Assembly (NCBI RefSeq): GCF_003258295.1 | Contig: NZ_QKYN01000003.1 | Coordinates: 1-64,000 of the forward strand | Direction: 5' to 3' | DNA length: 64,000 bases | Source of the DNA: Streptacidiphilus pinicola | GTDB taxonomy: Bacteria > Actinomycetota > Actinomycetes > Streptomycetales > Streptomycetaceae | Shown here: piece after piece, positions 44,140 through 56,562 of the stretch | Layout: every line of letters starts with the position of its first letter | Numbering within the stretch: the first letter of the stretch is position 1 | Program-made: the position numbers and the translations under genes | The notes under the pieces: generated by a model | Told to the model about the DNA's origin: nothing | Seen by the model: only the letters and a program-made list of their open reading frames with translations | The model's database searches: none

Positions 44140-47100
44140 GCAGCCCAACCCCCTCGCCCGACGCGGTCGTCGAGGCGTTGCGCGAGTGCCTGCGGGAGGT
44201 CGGCCGGCTGCGCAAGGAGAACGGTCGCCTCACGGAGGCCGCACGCGAACCGATCGCGGTCGTCGGCATGGGCTGTCGCTACCCGGGCGGCGCCGACACG
44301 CCGGAGCGGTTCTGGGACCTGTTCCTGAACGAGGTCGACGCGATCTCGGAGTTCCCGGCCGACCGCGGCTGGGACCTCGACGCGATCTACGACCCCGACC
44401 CGGCGCGCCCCGGAACCTCGTACACCCGGCACGGCGGGTTCCTCACCGACCCGCTGGGGTTCGACGCCGAGTTCTTCGGCATCTCGCCCCGCGAGGCGCT
44501 GGCCATGGACCCGCAGCAGCGGCTGCTCCTGGAGACCTCGTGGGAGGCGGTCGAGCGGGCCGGGATCGACCCCACCACGCTGCGCGGCAGCCGCACCGGC
44601 GTGTTCGCCGGCGTCATGTACTACGACTACGCGACCCGGCTGCCCACCGCTCCCGCGGAGTTGGAGGGTTACCTGGGGACCGGCAGCTACGGCAGCGTCG
44701 CCTCAGGCCGGCTGTCCTACGTGCTCGGACTGGAGGGCCCCGCCGTCTCGGTGGACACCGCCTGCTCCTCGTCGCTGGTCGCGCTGCACCTGGCCATGCA
44801 GGCGCTGCGGCAGGGCGAGTGCGAGCTGGCGCTGGCGGGTGGCGCGACCGTGCTGTCGACCCCGTTCCCTTTCGTGGAGTTCAGCCGTCAGCGGGCGCTG
44901 GCCGTCGACGGCCGCTGCAAGTCCTTCGCCGCCGCCGCGGACGGCACGTGCTGGGGTGAGGGCGCAGGGATGTTGGTGCTGGAGCGGCTGTCCGCCGCCC
45001 GCCGCAACGGCCATCCCGTGCTGGCCGTGCTGCGCGGCAGCGCGGTCAACCAGGACGGTGCCAGCAACGGTCTCACCGCGCCGAACGGTCCGTCGCAGCA
45101 GCGCGTCATCCATGCCGCGCTGGACGCCGCCGGGCTGCGTCCTGCCGACGTGGACGTCGTGGAGGCGCACGGCACGGGCACACCGCTGGGCGATCCCATC
45201 GAGGCGCAGGCGGTCCTCGCCACCTACGGCCGACAGCGTGGTGACGCGGCTCCGGTGCTGCTCGGATCGGCGAAGTCGAACATCGGACACACCCAGGCCG
45301 CGTCCGGCGTGGGCGCCGTGATCAAGATGGTGCTGGCCATGAGGGCCGGTACGGTGCCGCGCACGCTGCACGTGGACCAGCCCTCGCCGCACGTGGACTG
45401 GACGGTCGGTGCGGTGGAGCTGGTGACGGAGGCGACGCCCTGGCCGGAGTCGTCCCGGCCACGCCGGGCGGCCGTCTCCTCGTTCGGCATCGGCGGCACC
45501 AACGCGCACCTCATCGTGGAGGAGGCGCCCGCCGAGACCGACGACGGCGCGGTGCGCACGGTCCCGCCGGTGGTGCCGGTCGCGGTGTCCGGCCGCAACG
45601 AAGCGGTCCTCGCGGCGAACGCGAGGCTGCTGACCGGACTGTCGTCCGCCGAGCCCGCCGACGTCGGGCTGTCCACGTTCACCACACGCGCCGCGGCCGA
45701 CCTGCGCGCCGTCGTGCTCGCCGCCGACCGCGCGGAGCTGACGGAGGGTCTGACCGCACTCGCCGAGGGCCGGGCAACCTCCTCCGTCGTCACGGGGCAG
45801 GTGACCGACGGTGGCCTCGCGTTCCTGTTCACCGGTCAGGGCAGCCAGCGTCTGGGCATGGGCCGGGAGCTGAGTGCCCGGGAACCGGTGTTCGCCGCCG
45901 CGATGGACGAGGTCTGCGCCGAACTCGACCGGCACCTGGATCCGCCGCTGCGCACGGTGCTGTTCGCCGAGCCGGACAGTCCGGACGCCGCGCTGCTGGA
46001 CCGCACGGACTACGCGCAGGCCGGGTTGTTCGCCGTCGAGGTCAGTCTGTACCGGCTCGTGACCTCGCTCGGGCTGCGGCCCGACCACCTGGCCGGCCAC
46101 TCGGTCGGCGAGATCGCCGCCGCTCAGGTCGCCGGGGTGCTCTCGCTTCGGGACGCGGCCGAACTCGTGACCACCCGGGGCCGGTTGATGGCGGCGCTGC
46201 CCGAGGGCGGGGCCATGGTCGCGGTGCGGATGGGCGAGGAGGAGGCCGCCGGGCTGCTGGCCGGGCGCTCCGGCATCGCCGTCGCCGCCGTGAACGGGCC
46301 CGGCCAGGTGGTGCTGTCCGGAGCCGAGCACGAGGTGCTCGCGGTGACCCGGCAGTGCGCGGACGCCGGCCGCAGGACCCGGCCGCTGAGAGTCAGTCAC
46401 GCCTTCCACTCCCCGCTGATGGAGCCGATGCTGGCCGAGTTCCGCAGCGTCGCCGCGCGCCTGGACTACCACCCGCCGGTCGTACCGATCGTCTCCACCG
46501 TGACCGGTGGTCCGGTGAGCCGCGCCGAGCTGTGCACCCCGGACTACTGGGTGGATCAGGTGCGGGCCGCCGTCCGGTTCGGCGACGCGGTGCGCTGCCT
46601 GGTCGACGCGGGCGTGCGCACGTTCGTCGAACTGGGGCCGGACGGCGTGCTCAGCGCGCTCGGGCGGGAATCGACGGAGGACGCCGGGATCGGCGTCGAC
46701 GTCGACTTCGTGCCCCTGGTCCGTCGCGACCGTGCCGAACCGCTGGGACTGGCGCACGCGTTGGCCCGGCTCTGGGTCCGCGGCGCGGCGGTCCGGATGG
46801 CCGCCTTGTTCGAGGGGACCGGGGCCCGCCCGGTCGACCTGCCCACCTCCGCGTTCCAGCGCACCCGTTACTGGCTGGACGCGGTCCGGCCGGCGGCCGA
46901 TCCGCGGGGGCACGGGCAGGGAGGGACCGGGCATCCACTGCTGACCAGCGTGATCGCGCGAGCCGACGCCGACGAGTTCGTGCTGACCGGGCGGGTCGGT
47001 CTGGACACCCATCCCTGGCTCGCCGACCACGCGGTGTTCGGGACCGCGGTGGTGCCGGGCGCGGCCCTGGTCGATCTCGCCGTCCGGGCCGGCGACCACT

Positions 47101-50100
47101 GCGGTCACCCGGTGCTGGACGAGCTGGCCATCGAGGCGCCCGTGCCGCTCACCGCCGCGAGGCAGGTACAGCTGATCGTCGGGTCAGCGGACGAGGCGGG
47201 GCGGCGCCCGCTGTCGATCCACTCGCGACCGGAAGGCGACGAGGCCGAGCCGTGGACCCGCCACGCCACCGGCGCGCTCAGCCGCTGGAGCGACGACGAG
47301 CCCACGGCGGACCCGACGCGTTGGCCGGAGGCCGACGCGGAGGGCGTCGACGTGGCCGGCTGGTACGACGCGTTGGCCGACCGCGGGCTCGGTTACGGTC
47401 CGGCCTTCCGTGGGCTGCGCACCGCCTGGCGCCGAGGCGGCGCGGTCTACGCGTCGGTCCGGCCCGAGGGGCTGGACCCGGCCGGTTACGGACTCCATCC
47501 CGTGGTGTTGGACAGCGTGCTGCACGCGCTCGGCCTCGCGGCCCCGGCCGACACCGCGGTGAAGCTCCCCTTCGCGTTCCGTGACGTGCGGCTCCACCGG
47601 ACCGGTGCCGTGGCGGCGCGCGCACGGATCGAGCCGGTCGGCACGGACTCGGTCGCGGTGGAGCTCGTGGACGACGAGGACCGCCCGGTCCTGTCGATCG
47701 GCGCGCTGGCCGTGCGCGGTGTGACGGAGCAGCAGTTCGCCTCCCTCGACGGCCGTGGCTCCGCGGCCGACGCCTTGTTCGCCGTCGACTGGGTGCCGCT
47801 GCCCGCCGGTCCGGCGTCGGCCGTCCCGTCCGTCCGGCAGGTGGACACGCTCGCCGACCTCGCCGAACCGGTCGGCCCCGGCGACGTCGTGGTGCTGCGC
47901 GTCCCGAGCACGGACGGCCCGACTCCTGAGCGGGTCCGGGCCGTGACGGCGGCCGCGCTCGAGGCGGTGGCCGGCTGGTCGGGCGACGAGCGGTTCGCGG
48001 ACGCGCATCTGGTGCTGGTCACGACGGGGGCGGTCGCCGTCGGCGACGATCCGCTGAGCACGGACCTGGCGCACGCCGCGGTGTGGGGACTGGTGCGGTC
48101 GGCGCAGGCCGAGCAGCCGGGCCGGATCACTCTGGTCGACGTCGACGAGACCGTCGCGCTGCCCGACGAGGTGTTCCACACCGAGGAGCCCCAACTGGCC
48201 GTGCGTGCGGGGCACGTGTTGGTACCCCGGCTCGCCGCCGTCGGTGGCGCGTCGACGGCGGTGCGGCTCGACCCGCAGGGTACGGTGCTGATCACCGGCG
48301 CGACCGGTGCGCTGGGCGCGCTGCTGGCCCGTCACCTCGTCAACCGGCACGGCATCCGGTCCCTGCTGCTCGCCGGACGGCGGGGCACCGCTGCGCCGGG
48401 CATCGCCGAACTGACCGAGGAGCTCCGGGCCGCCGGGGCCACAGTGCGCGTGGTGGCCTGCGACATGGCCGACGCCGTGCAGGTGCGGGCCCTGGTCGCC
48501 GCGACCCCGTCCGAGCATCCGCTCACCGCGGTGGTGCACGCCGCGGGCGTGCTCGACGACGCGGTCGTGAGCGGGCTCACCGCGGCGCGGCTCGATGCCG
48601 TGCTGCGACCCAAGGTGGACGGCGCCTGGCATCTGCACGAGGCCACGGAGGGCCTGGCTCTCGACGCCTTCGTGCTGTTCTCCTCGATCGCCGGCACGCT
48701 CGGCACCGCCGGCCAGGCGGCCTACGCGGCCGGAAACGCGTTCCTGGACGCGCTGGCCCGGCGGCGGAGCGCCGAGGGCCGCGCGGCGCTCTCGCTGGCC
48801 TGGGGGCCGTGGGAGGACGGCATGGCCGACTCGCTGGGCACGGCTGATCGCGCCCGGCTGGCCCGCTCCGGCATGGTCCCGCTCACCCCGGAGCTGGGCC
48901 TCGCCCTCTTCGACGCGGCCCTGGGGCACCCGCGGACGGAGCTGGTGCCGGTGCGCCTCGACCGCCGCGCACTGCGCTCCGCCGTGAACCTCCCGGCCAT
49001 CCTCGGCGGTCTCGCCCCTGCCTCCCGCCCCGTCGCCCGCCCGTCGGACGCGGGCCTGGCACGGCGCCTGGCCCTGGCCGGCGAGGCACAGCGGCTGCCG
49101 CTCCTGGTCGAGCTGATCTGCACCGAGGCGGCCGCCACCCTGGGCCTGGCGGACGCCCGCGCCGTCACGGGGCGGCGCAGCTTCAGCGACATCGGCTTCG
49201 ACTCGCTCACCGCGTTGGAGCTGCGGAGCCGGTTGAACGCCGCGACCGGCCTGCGGCTGCCGGCCACCCTGCTCTTCGACCATCCGAGTCCGGACGACCT
49301 GGCCGCCTGGCTGCTGTCCGAACTTCAGCCCGCCGGTGGTACGGCACCGCTCGCCGCGCCCGCCACCGATGGCCCGGCCGAGGACGACCCGGTGGTGATC
49401 GTCGGCATGGCCGGGCGCTATCCCGGCGGGGTGCGCTCGGCGGCGGACCTGTGGCGGCTGGCGCAGGACGGGGTGGACGCGATCTCCCCGTTCCCCACCG
49501 ACCGCGGCTGGGACCTGGTGACGCTGTCCGATCCGGACAAGGGCCGGCCGGGCACCTCGGCGACCGGTTCCGGCGGCTTCCTGCACGAGGCGGCCGACTT
49601 CGACGCCGAGTTCTTCGGCGTCTCGCCGAGGGAGGCCGTGGCGATGGACCCGCAGCAGCGGCTGCTGCTGGAGGTCTCCTGGGAGGCGTTGGAGCACGCC
49701 GGGATCGACCCCGACGAGCTGAGGGGCGCGCGGGCCGGCGTCTTCACCGGCCTGATGTACCACGACTACGGGAGCCGGCTGCCGTCGGTGCCGGCCGAGG
49801 TCGAGGGCTACCTCGGTACCGGGACGACCGGCAGCGTCGCCTCCGGCCGCGTCGCGTACACGCTGGGGCTGGAGGGCCCGGCGATCACCGTCGACACCGC
49901 GTGCTCCTCGTCGTTGGTGGCCCTGCACCTGGCCGTGCGCTCGGTGCGCAGCGGGGAGTGCGAGGTCGCCCTCGCCGGCGGCGTCACCGTGATGTCCTCG
50001 CCTTTCACCTTCGTGGAGTTCAGCCGCCAGGGCGGTCTGTCGGCCGACGGTCGCTGCCGGGCGTACGGGGCAGGTGCGGACGGCACGGGGTGGGCCGAGG

Positions 50101-52619
50101 GCGTCGGTGTGCTGGTGGTGGAGCGTCTCTCCACGGCGCGTCTGCGGGGTCACCGGGTGCTGGCGGTGGTGCGCGGGACCGCGGTGAACCAGGACGGCGC
50201 CAGCAACGGTCTGACCGCGCCGAACGGTCCGTCACAGCAGCGGGTGATCCGGGCCGCTCTCGCCGACGCTGGCCTGTCCACCGCGGATGTCGACGTGGTG
50301 GAGGGGCACGGTACCGGAACGGCGTTGGGCGACCCGATCGAGGTCCAGGCGCTGCTGGAGACGTACGGCCGGGACCGGACCGGCGGTCCGCTGCTGCTGG
50401 GCTCGGTGAAGTCGAACATCGGTCACACCCAGGCGGCGGCCGGTGCGGCCGGCGTGATGAAGATGGTGTCCGCGCTGAGCGCCGGGGTGGTGCCGGGGAC
50501 CTTGCACGCCGAGCAGTGGTCCGCGCACGTGGACTGGTCCTCCGGCGGGGTGGAGGTGGTGTCGTCCGGATCCGTGGCGTGGCCCGAGAGCGGTCGCCCG
50601 CGGCGGGCCGGAGTGTCGTCCTTCGGCATCAGCGGGACGAACGCGCACGTGATCCTCGAACAGTCCCCGGAGGTGACCGCCCGTCAGCCCGTGCCTGACG
50701 CACGGGTGGTTCCGGTTCCGTTGTCGGCGGCGACCGCGACGGCGTTGCGCGGGCGAGCCGCGGACCTGGCGTCCGTGACGGCGACCGTGGCCGACATCGG
50801 GTTCACCTCGGGTGCGGCCCGCGCGGCGCTCGCCGAGCGGGCCGTCGCCGTCGTCGCCGACCGGGCCGAACTGCACGCCGCCCTCGACGCGATCGCCGCG
50901 GGCCGGCCCGCTCCCGGCGTCTCGCGAGGGCGGGGCCGGGACCCGCGGATCGCCGTCCTGTTCACCGGCCAGGGCAGCCAGCGACTCGGCATGGGCCGAC
51001 AACTTGCCGCCCGTTTCCCGGTGTTCGCCGAGGCGTTCGACGCCGCGGTCGACCTGCTGGACAGCCACCTCGAACGGCCGCTGCGGACCGTCCTGTCCGG
51101 CACCGACGCGGACGCACTCGAGCAGACCGGCTGTGCCCAGGCGGCGCTGTTCGCGTTCGAGGTGGCGGCGTACCGGCTGGTCGAGTCCTGGGGCGTCCGG
51201 CCGGACTTCGTCGCCGGCCACTCCGTCGGCGAACTCGCCGCGGCCCACGTCGCGGGCGTCCTGGACCTCCCGTCCGCGGCGGCCCTGGTCGCCGCGCGCG
51301 GCCGGCTGATGCAGGCGCTGCCCGCAGGCGGCGCGATGGTGTCCGTGGCCGCGGACGAGGCGACGGTCCGTCAGGTGCTGGCGACTGTCGGCGGGACCGT
51401 CGCGGTCGCCGCGGTGAACGGCCCTCGTTCCGTCGTGGTGTCCGGGGCGAGTGACGACGTGGGACGGGTCGCCGAGGCACTGGCCGCGGCCGGACACAGG
51501 ACCCGGCGGCTGCGGGTGAGTCACGCGTTCCACTCGCCGTTGATGGACCCGATGCTCGACGAATTCCGGTTGGTCGCCGCTCGGACGACGTTCCGTCCGC
51601 CGGTCCTGCCCGTCGTGTCGACGGTGACCGGCCGCCTCGCGTCCGCGGACGAACTGTGCGACCCCGGCTACTGGGCGCGGCAGGTGCGTGAGGCCGTGCG
51701 CTTCCACGAGGGCGTGTCCGCGCTGCGCGCGGCCGGGGCCGGCGCCTTCCTGGAAGTCGGCCCGGACGCGGTACTCACCGCGCTGGTGCGGGAGACGCTG
51801 GCGGACGAGGCCGCCGCCGAGGTGCCGGTGGTGCCGTTCCAGCGGCGGGACAAGGACGAGATCCGCACCGGCCTCACCGCGCTCGGCGCCCTGTGGACCG
51901 CGGGTGCGCCCGTCACGTGGGACAGGGTGTTCGACGGCACCGGCGCCTCCCGGACCGACCTGCCCCGCTACCCGTTCGAGCACCGGCGGTACTGGCTCGA
52001 CGCGCCGGTGAAGGACCCCGTCGGCACCACCGGGACCGAGGCGCTGGTTCCGAGTGGCGACGACGAGCACGTCGAGCACGACGAGCACCAGGCGGACGCG
52101 TGGGTGGATCGGCTGGCCGGGCTCGGCGCGGCAGACCGGGCGCGGATGCTGCTCGATCTGGTGCGCGGCGAGGTCGCGCTGGTCCTCGGGCATGCGGGGC
52201 CGGACGCGGTGGCACCGGACGCCACGCTGCGGGACCTCGGGCTGGACTCGCTCGCCGCCGTCACCCTGCGCAACGCGCTGGCGTCCGCGACCGGTCTGTC
52301 CGTGCCCGCGACCCTCGCCTTCGAGCATCCGAACCCCTCGGCCATCGCCGAGTTCCTCGCGGACCAACTCGCGGCGCCCTCAGCGCCCTCGGTCGACCTG
52401 GACGTCGACATCGACTCCGACCTCGGTCGGATCCGGGCGGCCGCGCTCACGGTCGACGAGGACGAACGCGCGCGGATCGCGGACCTGCTGCGGCAGCTCA
52501 CCGCCGAACTGTCCGGTCGGTCCTCGGTGGCGGCCGAACTGGCGGACGCGGACGACGAGGACGTCTTCGCCTTCATAGACAACGAACTGGGCATCGGCAA
52601 CGAGGATCACTATGTCTGA
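44136..52619 (+). CDS. Type I polyketide synthase: module 2 KS-AT-DH-KR-ACP and module 3 KS-AT-ACP
   Basis: A 2827-residue protein. The N-terminal coiled-coil docking segment is [20 protein letters not shown]. Module 2: KS with Cys210; AT with Ser656 (GHSVGE) and HAFH (755-758), malonyl; DH with His965 in [10 protein letters not shown] and Asp1126 in VLDSVLH, intact; KR with TGATGALG (1387-1394), LDD (1473-1475) and Tyr1530, reducing and B-type; ACP Ser1690. Module 3: KS with Cys1923; AT with Ser2363 and HAFH (from 2463), malonyl; then directly ACP Ser2705 with no reductive domain, so the beta-keto group is kept. The acidic C-terminal tail ending in [17 protein letters not shown] is a typical docking helix set. 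It starts by ATGA overlap with the previous gene and overlaps the next by 8 bases. Confidence 0.95.
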   Translation: MSSPTPSPDAVVEALRECLREVGRLRKENGRLTEAAREPIAVVGMGCRYPGGADTPERFWDLFLNEVDAISEFPADRGWDLDAIYDPDPARPGTSYTRHGGFLTDPLGFDAEFFGISPREALAMDPQQRLLLETSWEAVERAGIDPTTLRGSRTGVFAGVMYYDYATRLPTAPAELEGYLGTGSYGSVASGRLSYVLGLEGPAVSVDTACSSSLVALHLAMQALRQGECELALAGGATVLSTPFPFVEFSRQRALAVDGRCKSFAAAADGTCWGEGAGMLVLERLSAARRNGHPVLAVLRGSAVNQDGASNGLTAPNGPSQQRVIHAALDAAGLRPADVDVVEAHGTGTPLGDPIEAQAVLATYGRQRGDAAPVLLGSAKSNIGHTQAASGVGAVIKMVLAMRAGTVPRTLHVDQPSPHVDWTVGAVELVTEATPWPESSRPRRAAVSSFGIGGTNAHLIVEEAPAETDDGAVRTVPPVVPVAVSGRNEAVLAANARLLTGLSSAEPADVGLSTFTTRAAADLRAVVLAADRAELTEGLTALAEGRATSSVVTGQVTDGGLAFLFTGQGSQRLGMGRELSAREPVFAAAMDEVCAELDRHLDPPLRTVLFAEPDSPDAALLDRTDYAQAGLFAVEVSLYRLVTSLGLRPDHLAGHSVGEIAAAQVAGVLSLRDAAELVTTRGRLMAALPEGGAMVAVRMGEEEAAGLLAGRSGIAVAAVNGPGQVVLSGAEHEVLAVTRQCADAGRRTRPLRVSHAFHSPLMEPMLAEFRSVAARLDYHPPVVPIVSTVTGGPVSRAELCTPDYWVDQVRAAVRFGDAVRCLVDAGVRTFVELGPDGVLSALGRESTEDAGIGVDVDFVPLVRRDRAEPLGLAHALARLWVRGAAVRMAALFEGTGARPVDLPTSAFQRTRYWLDAVRPAADPRGHGQGGTGHPLLTSVIARADADEFVLTGRVGLDTHPWLADHAVFGTAVVPGAALVDLAVRAGDHCGHPVLDELAIEAPVPLTAARQVQLIVGSADEAGRRPLSIHSRPEGDEAEPWTRHATGALSRWSDDEPTADPTRWPEADAEGVDVAGWYDALADRGLGYGPAFRGLRTAWRRGGAVYASVRPEGLDPAGYGLHPVVLDSVLHALGLAAPADTAVKLPFAFRDVRLHRTGAVAARARIEPVGTDSVAVELVDDEDRPVLSIGALAVRGVTEQQFASLDGRGSAADALFAVDWVPLPAGPASAVPSVRQVDTLADLAEPVGPGDVVVLRVPSTDGPTPERVRAVTAAALEAVAGWSGDERFADAHLVLVTTGAVAVGDDPLSTDLAHAAVWGLVRSAQAEQPGRITLVDVDETVALPDEVFHTEEPQLAVRAGHVLVPRLAAVGGASTAVRLDPQGTVLITGATGALGALLARHLVNRHGIRSLLLAGRRGTAAPGIAELTEELRAAGATVRVVACDMADAVQVRALVAATPSEHPLTAVVHAAGVLDDAVVSGLTAARLDAVLRPKVDGAWHLHEATEGLALDAFVLFSSIAGTLGTAGQAAYAAGNAFLDALARRRSAEGRAALSLAWGPWEDGMADSLGTADRARLARSGMVPLTPELGLALFDAALGHPRTELVPVRLDRRALRSAVNLPAILGGLAPASRPVARPSDAGLARRLALAGEAQRLPLLVELICTEAAATLGLADARAVTGRRSFSDIGFDSLTALELRSRLNAATGLRLPATLLFDHPSPDDLAAWLLSELQPAGGTAPLAAPATDGPAEDDPVVIVGMAGRYPGGVRSAADLWRLAQDGVDAISPFPTDRGWDLVTLSDPDKGRPGTSATGSGGFLHEAADFDAEFFGVSPREAVAMDPQQRLLLEVSWEALEHAGIDPDELRGARAGVFTGLMYHDYGSRLPSVPAEVEGYLGTGTTGSVASGRVAYTLGLEGPAITVDTACSSSLVALHLAVRSVRSGECEVALAGGVTVMSSPFTFVEFSRQGGLSADGRCRAYGAGADGTGWAEGVGVLVVERLSTARLRGHRVLAVVRGTAVNQDGASNGLTAPNGPSQQRVIRAALADAGLSTADVDVVEGHGTGTALGDPIEVQALLETYGRDRTGGPLLLGSVKSNIGHTQAAAGAAGVMKMVSALSAGVVPGTLHAEQWSAHVDWSSGGVEVVSSGSVAWPESGRPRRAGVSSFGISGTNAHVILEQSPEVTARQPVPDARVVPVPLSAATATALRGRAADLASVTATVADIGFTSGAARAALAERAVAVVADRAELHAALDAIAAGRPAPGVSRGRGRDPRIAVLFTGQGSQRLGMGRQLAARFPVFAEAFDAAVDLLDSHLERPLRTVLSGTDADALEQTGCAQAALFAFEVAAYRLVESWGVRPDFVAGHSVGELAAAHVAGVLDLPSAAALVAARGRLMQALPAGGAMVSVAADEATVRQVLATVGGTVAVAAVNGPRSVVVSGASDDVGRVAEALAAAGHRTRRLRVSHAFHSPLMDPMLDEFRLVAARTTFRPPVLPVVSTVTGRLASADELCDPGYWARQVREAVRFHEGVSALRAAGAGAFLEVGPDAVLTALVRETLADEAAAEVPVVPFQRRDKDEIRTGLTALGALWTAGAPVTWDRVFDGTGASRTDLPRYPFEHRRYWLDAPVKDPVGTTGTEALVPSGDDEHVEHDEHQADAWVDRLAGLGAADRARMLLDLVRGEVALVLGHAGPDAVAPDATLRDLGLDSLAAVTLRNALASATGLSVPATLAFEHPNPSAIAEFLADQLAAPSAPSVDLDVDIDSDLGRIRAAALTVDEDERARIADLLRQLTAELSGRSSVAAELADADDEDVFAFIDNELGIGNEDHYV

Positions 52620-55600
52620 CGAACAGAAATTGCGGGACTACCTGAAGCGGGTGGCCGCCGAACTGCACGAGACCCGCTCCCGGCTGGAGGAGTTGCGCGA
52701 GCGGAGCACCGAGCCGATCGCGATCGTCGGCATGGCCTGCCGCTTTCCGGGCGGCGTGCGTTCGCCGGAGGAGCTCTGGCGGCTCGTCTCGTCCGGGACG
52801 GACGCGGTCGCTGAGTTTCCGGCGGACCGCGGCTGGGACGTGGAGGGCCTCTACGACGCCGAACCGGACCAGCCGGGGCGCAGCTACACCCGCTCGGGCG
52901 GCTTCCTGGACGGCGCGCTCGACTTCGACGCGGACTTCTTCGGCATCTCTCCGCGTGAGGCCCTTGCCATGGATCCGCAGCAGCGGGTGTTCCTGGAGAC
53001 GACCTGGGAGCTCTTCGAACGGGCCGGCATCGACCCGGCCACGCTGCGCGGCAGCCGCACCGGGGTGTACGCCGGCTGCGTGACCAGCGACTACCAGGTG
53101 CTGCTCGCCGAGGCCCCGGGAGAGATCGAGGCGTACCGGCTGACCGGCTCGGCCACCAGCGTGGTGTCGGGCCGGGTGGCTTACACCTTCGGCCTGGAGG
53201 GCCCGGCCATCACGGTGGACTCGGCGTGCTCGTCCTCGCTCGTCGCACTCGACCTGGCCGTGTCGGCGCTGCGTGGCGGCACCTGCTCCCTCGCGGTCGC
53301 CGGCGGCGTCACCGTGCTGTCCACCCCGACCGGCTTCGTGGACTTCAGCCAGGTGCGCGCCTGCGCGCCGGACGGACGGTGCAAGTCCTTCGCCGCGGCG
53401 GCGGACGGAACCGGCTTCGCCGAGGGCGTCGGGCTGGTGCTCCTGGAGCGGTTGTCCGACGCCCGGGCCAACGGCCACCAGGTGCTCGCCCTGGTCCGCA
53501 GCACCGCGGTGAACCAGGACGGTGGCAGCAACGGCCTCACCGCGCCCAGCGGTGAGTCCCAGCAGCGGGTGGTCCTCGACGCCCTGCGCACCGCCGGTCT
53601 GTCGCCCAAGGACGTCGACGTGGTCGAGGCCCACGGCACCGGGACCCGTCTCGGCGACCCGGTCGAGGCGCGCGCGTTGCTGGCCACCTACGGCCGGGAC
53701 CGGGCAGAGCCGCTGCTGCTCGGCTCGATCAAGTCGAACATCGGTCACACGCTGGCGGCGGCGGGGATGGCGGGGGTCATCAAGATGGTCCTCGCCATGC
53801 GGGCCGGGACCGTGCCCCGGACCCTGCACGTGGACCAGCCGACACCGATCGTGGACTGGTCCTCGGGCGCCGTCCGTCTGGTCACGGAGGAGACGTCCTG
53901 GCCGGACACCGGACGTCCGCGCCGCGCCGGGGTGTCGGCGTTCGGGATGAGCGGCACCAACGCGCATGCGATCCTCGAGCAGGCCCCGCCGGTGGCGAGC
54001 GACGCCGTGGTCACCGGTGACGCGCACCCGGCCCCGGTCCCGCTGATCGTCTCCGCGCGCGGTGACGCGGCGCTCGCCGCCCAGGCCGGACGGCTCGCCT
54101 CCCTCCTGGAGGAGCGGCCGGAGCTGTCGCTCGGCGCGGTGGGCGCGGCCCTGGCCGCCCGCCCCGCGCTGCCCAGCCGCGCGGTGATCCTCGGCGACGA
54201 TCCGGCGGCCGTGCTGGCCGACCTGGCCGCGCTGGCCGAGGGCGGGCCGGCGGCCGGGCTGGTGCGGGGAACGGCCAAGGACCGCGGGGCACCGGTGTTC
54301 GTGTTCGCCGGGCACGGCGCCCAGTGGCCCGGCATCGCGTCCGAACTGCTCACCCGCGCACCGGTGTTCGCCGAATCGATGCGGGCGTGCGCAGCGGCGC
54401 TCGCCCCGTACCTGGACTGGCCCGTCGAGACCGAGCTGGCGACGGCGCTCTGCGACGAGCAGGCGATGGAGCGGCTCGAGGTGCTCCAGCCCGTGCTGTG
54501 GGCGGTCATGGTGTCGCTCGCCCGGATGTGGCGCTCCTACGGGGTCGTCCCCGCGGCGGTGATCGGCCACTCCCAGGGCGAGGTGGCCGCGGCCTGTGTG
54601 GCGGGGGCCCTGTCGCTCTCCGAGGGCGCGCGCGTGGTCGCGGTGCGCAGCAAGGCCCTGGCCGGACTCCCGGCCACCGGCGCGATGCTCGCCGTGGCCC
54701 TGCCGGTGGACCGGGTCGAGGCGGATCTGGCGGAATTCGGCGGCCGGCTGTCCATCGCCGCGGTGAACGGACCGGAGGCCGTGGTTGTTTCCGGTGCCAC
54801 CGACGCCTGCCAGGAACTGCTGGCCCGGTACAAGGCCGACGGTGCCCGCGTCCGCCTCCTGAACGCGCCCGGCGCCGGTCACTCGGCGCAGGTCGAACCG
54901 GTGCGCGACGCCGTTCTCGCGGGTCTGGCCGGGCTGTCACCCAAGGCGCCGACGGTGCCGTTCTACTCCACCGTGACCGGCGGCCGGCTCGACACCGACC
55001 TGGACGCCGCCTACTGGTACCGGAACCTGCGGGAGCCGGTGCGGTTCGACCGTGCCGTCCGCGCCGCGCTGGAGGGCGGGCACCGGGCCTTCGTGGAGGT
55101 GAGCGGGCAGCCGGTGCTGGCCGTCGGTATCGAGGACCTGGCCCACGACGCCGAGAAGGACGCCGTGGTCGTCGCCACGCTGAGGCGTGGCGAGGGCGGA
55201 CCGGAGCGGATGGCGACGGCCGCTGCCGAGGCCTACGTGCAGGGCATCGGCGTGGACTGGTCCTCGTCACTGCCGGACCGGTCCGAGCCGGTCGACCTGC
55301 CGACCTACGCGTTCCAGTCCCGCCGGTTCTGGGTCGAGAACACCAGCTCCGGCCAGGTCCGCGAAGACCGGCCGACGGCCTGGTCGTCGGCGCTCACGGA
55401 GCGGACCGGTGTGGGGCTCCTCGCCGACCTCGCGCCGGCCGATCAGCACCGTCAACTGCTGGACCTGGTGCGGGCGGAGATCGCCGCGTTGCTCGGGCAC
55501 GAGAGCGCGGACGCGGTCGACCCGGACCGCGCGTTCCTGGAACTGGGCATGGACTCCGTGGTCCTGGTGGCGCTGCGCAATCGACTGGACTCGGCCACCG

Positions 55601-56562
55601 GCCGGCGGCTGGCCGTGCGTCAGCTCTTCGAACTGCGCACCCCCGACGGACTCGCCCGACACCTGCGGGGCGAACTGTTCGCCACCGACCGCGCCGACGA
55701 CCGGCCCGACGGCGCAGGCGAACTGCGCCGTGCGGCCGCGGCCGCGGCCGACGATCCGCGCCAGGCGGCCCGGTTCGGCGCGCAGGTGGAGGCGGCCGCC
55801 GCGCGACTGCCGCGCTTCGACGCGGCCGAGGCACGGGACCTGCCGGTGCCGTACGAGCTCGCCGCCGGCCCGGCCGAGCCGATGCTCATGTGCTTCCCCA
55901 CCGTGCTGGCGACCTCGGGCGCCCATCAGTTCGTACGGCTGGCCACGGAGATGACCGGCCGCCGGGAGGTGTGCGCCTTCGAACTGCCGGGCTTCACCGA
56001 CGCCGGGCGGTTGCCCGCCTCGTGGGCGTCGCTGGTCGACGCCGCGGCCACGGCGGTGGCGGCGAGGGCGGACGGGCGAGCGGTCGCACTGGCCGGCTAC
56101 TCCTCCGGCGGCCTGCTCGCGCACGCGGTGGCGGTCCAACTGGCCGCGCTCGGCACCCCGGTCGAGGCGCTCGCGCTGCTGGACACCTACCCGCCGGGCC
56201 CGCTCACCCTGGACGGCCTGCCGCCGGCGCTGCTGTCGGGTGTGGCGCGGGGACTGGAACTGCTGGAAGCCGACGACCGCCGGGTGGCCGCGATGGGCGG
56301 CTACCTTCCGCTCATCGGCCAGTGGCGGCCCGGCAACCCGGGCGCGCCGACGCTGCTGGTGCGGGCCGCCACCGGGCTGCCGGGGAACACGCCGTGGCGG
56401 GTGCCGCAATGGCATGTGCCCTGGCCCGGCGGGCGCGCGGTCAGGGAGGTGCCCGGCGACCACTTCACCCTGATGGAGGAGCACGCCGGAGCCACCGCGG
56501 CCGTGCTGTCCGACTGGCTGGACGACCTGGCCGGAGCGCGCGAGTTGGGGCGGTCCGCATGA
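52612..56562 (+). CDS. Type I polyketide synthase: module 4 KS-AT-ACP-TE (final module)
   Basis: A 1316-residue protein. The N-terminal docking coiled coil is [20 protein letters not shown], the common partner of DDELF-type tails like the one on the previous protein. KS has Cys206 (DSACSSS). AT has Ser654 in GHSQGE, the form found in substituted-malonyl ATs, and GAGH at 754-757 where malonyl ATs have HAFH and methylmalonyl ATs have YASH. XAGH is reported for ethylmalonyl and related ATs. ACP Ser982 lies in LGMDSVV. The thioesterase (about 1086-1316) has nucleophile Ser1164 in GYSSG, Asp1191 in LLDTYPPG and His1284 in [10 protein letters not shown]. This module should add the CCR-derived unit and release the chain. 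Confidence 0.95.
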   Translation: MSDEQKLRDYLKRVAAELHETRSRLEELRERSTEPIAIVGMACRFPGGVRSPEELWRLVSSGTDAVAEFPADRGWDVEGLYDAEPDQPGRSYTRSGGFLDGALDFDADFFGISPREALAMDPQQRVFLETTWELFERAGIDPATLRGSRTGVYAGCVTSDYQVLLAEAPGEIEAYRLTGSATSVVSGRVAYTFGLEGPAITVDSACSSSLVALDLAVSALRGGTCSLAVAGGVTVLSTPTGFVDFSQVRACAPDGRCKSFAAAADGTGFAEGVGLVLLERLSDARANGHQVLALVRSTAVNQDGGSNGLTAPSGESQQRVVLDALRTAGLSPKDVDVVEAHGTGTRLGDPVEARALLATYGRDRAEPLLLGSIKSNIGHTLAAAGMAGVIKMVLAMRAGTVPRTLHVDQPTPIVDWSSGAVRLVTEETSWPDTGRPRRAGVSAFGMSGTNAHAILEQAPPVASDAVVTGDAHPAPVPLIVSARGDAALAAQAGRLASLLEERPELSLGAVGAALAARPALPSRAVILGDDPAAVLADLAALAEGGPAAGLVRGTAKDRGAPVFVFAGHGAQWPGIASELLTRAPVFAESMRACAAALAPYLDWPVETELATALCDEQAMERLEVLQPVLWAVMVSLARMWRSYGVVPAAVIGHSQGEVAAACVAGALSLSEGARVVAVRSKALAGLPATGAMLAVALPVDRVEADLAEFGGRLSIAAVNGPEAVVVSGATDACQELLARYKADGARVRLLNAPGAGHSAQVEPVRDAVLAGLAGLSPKAPTVPFYSTVTGGRLDTDLDAAYWYRNLREPVRFDRAVRAALEGGHRAFVEVSGQPVLAVGIEDLAHDAEKDAVVVATLRRGEGGPERMATAAAEAYVQGIGVDWSSSLPDRSEPVDLPTYAFQSRRFWVENTSSGQVREDRPTAWSSALTERTGVGLLADLAPADQHRQLLDLVRAEIAALLGHESADAVDPDRAFLELGMDSVVLVALRNRLDSATGRRLAVRQLFELRTPDGLARHLRGELFATDRADDRPDGAGELRRAAAAAADDPRQAARFGAQVEAAAARLPRFDAAEARDLPVPYELAAGPAEPMLMCFPTVLATSGAHQFVRLATEMTGRREVCAFELPGFTDAGRLPASWASLVDAAATAVAARADGRAVALAGYSSGGLLAHAVAVQLAALGTPVEALALLDTYPPGPLTLDGLPPALLSGVARGLELLEADDRRVAAMGGYLPLIGQWRPGNPGAPTLLVRAATGLPGNTPWRVPQWHVPWPGGRAVREVPGDHFTLMEEHAGATAAVLSDWLDDLAGARELGRSA

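Noticed and set aside
54324-56558. Plus-strand open frame continuing upstream of the FAD monooxygenase, inside the last PKS gene
   Set aside because: It is the +1-type shadow of the PKS frame (Arg/Ala/Gly-rich, no domains). The monooxygenase clearly begins at ATG 56559 with its FAD-binding strand.
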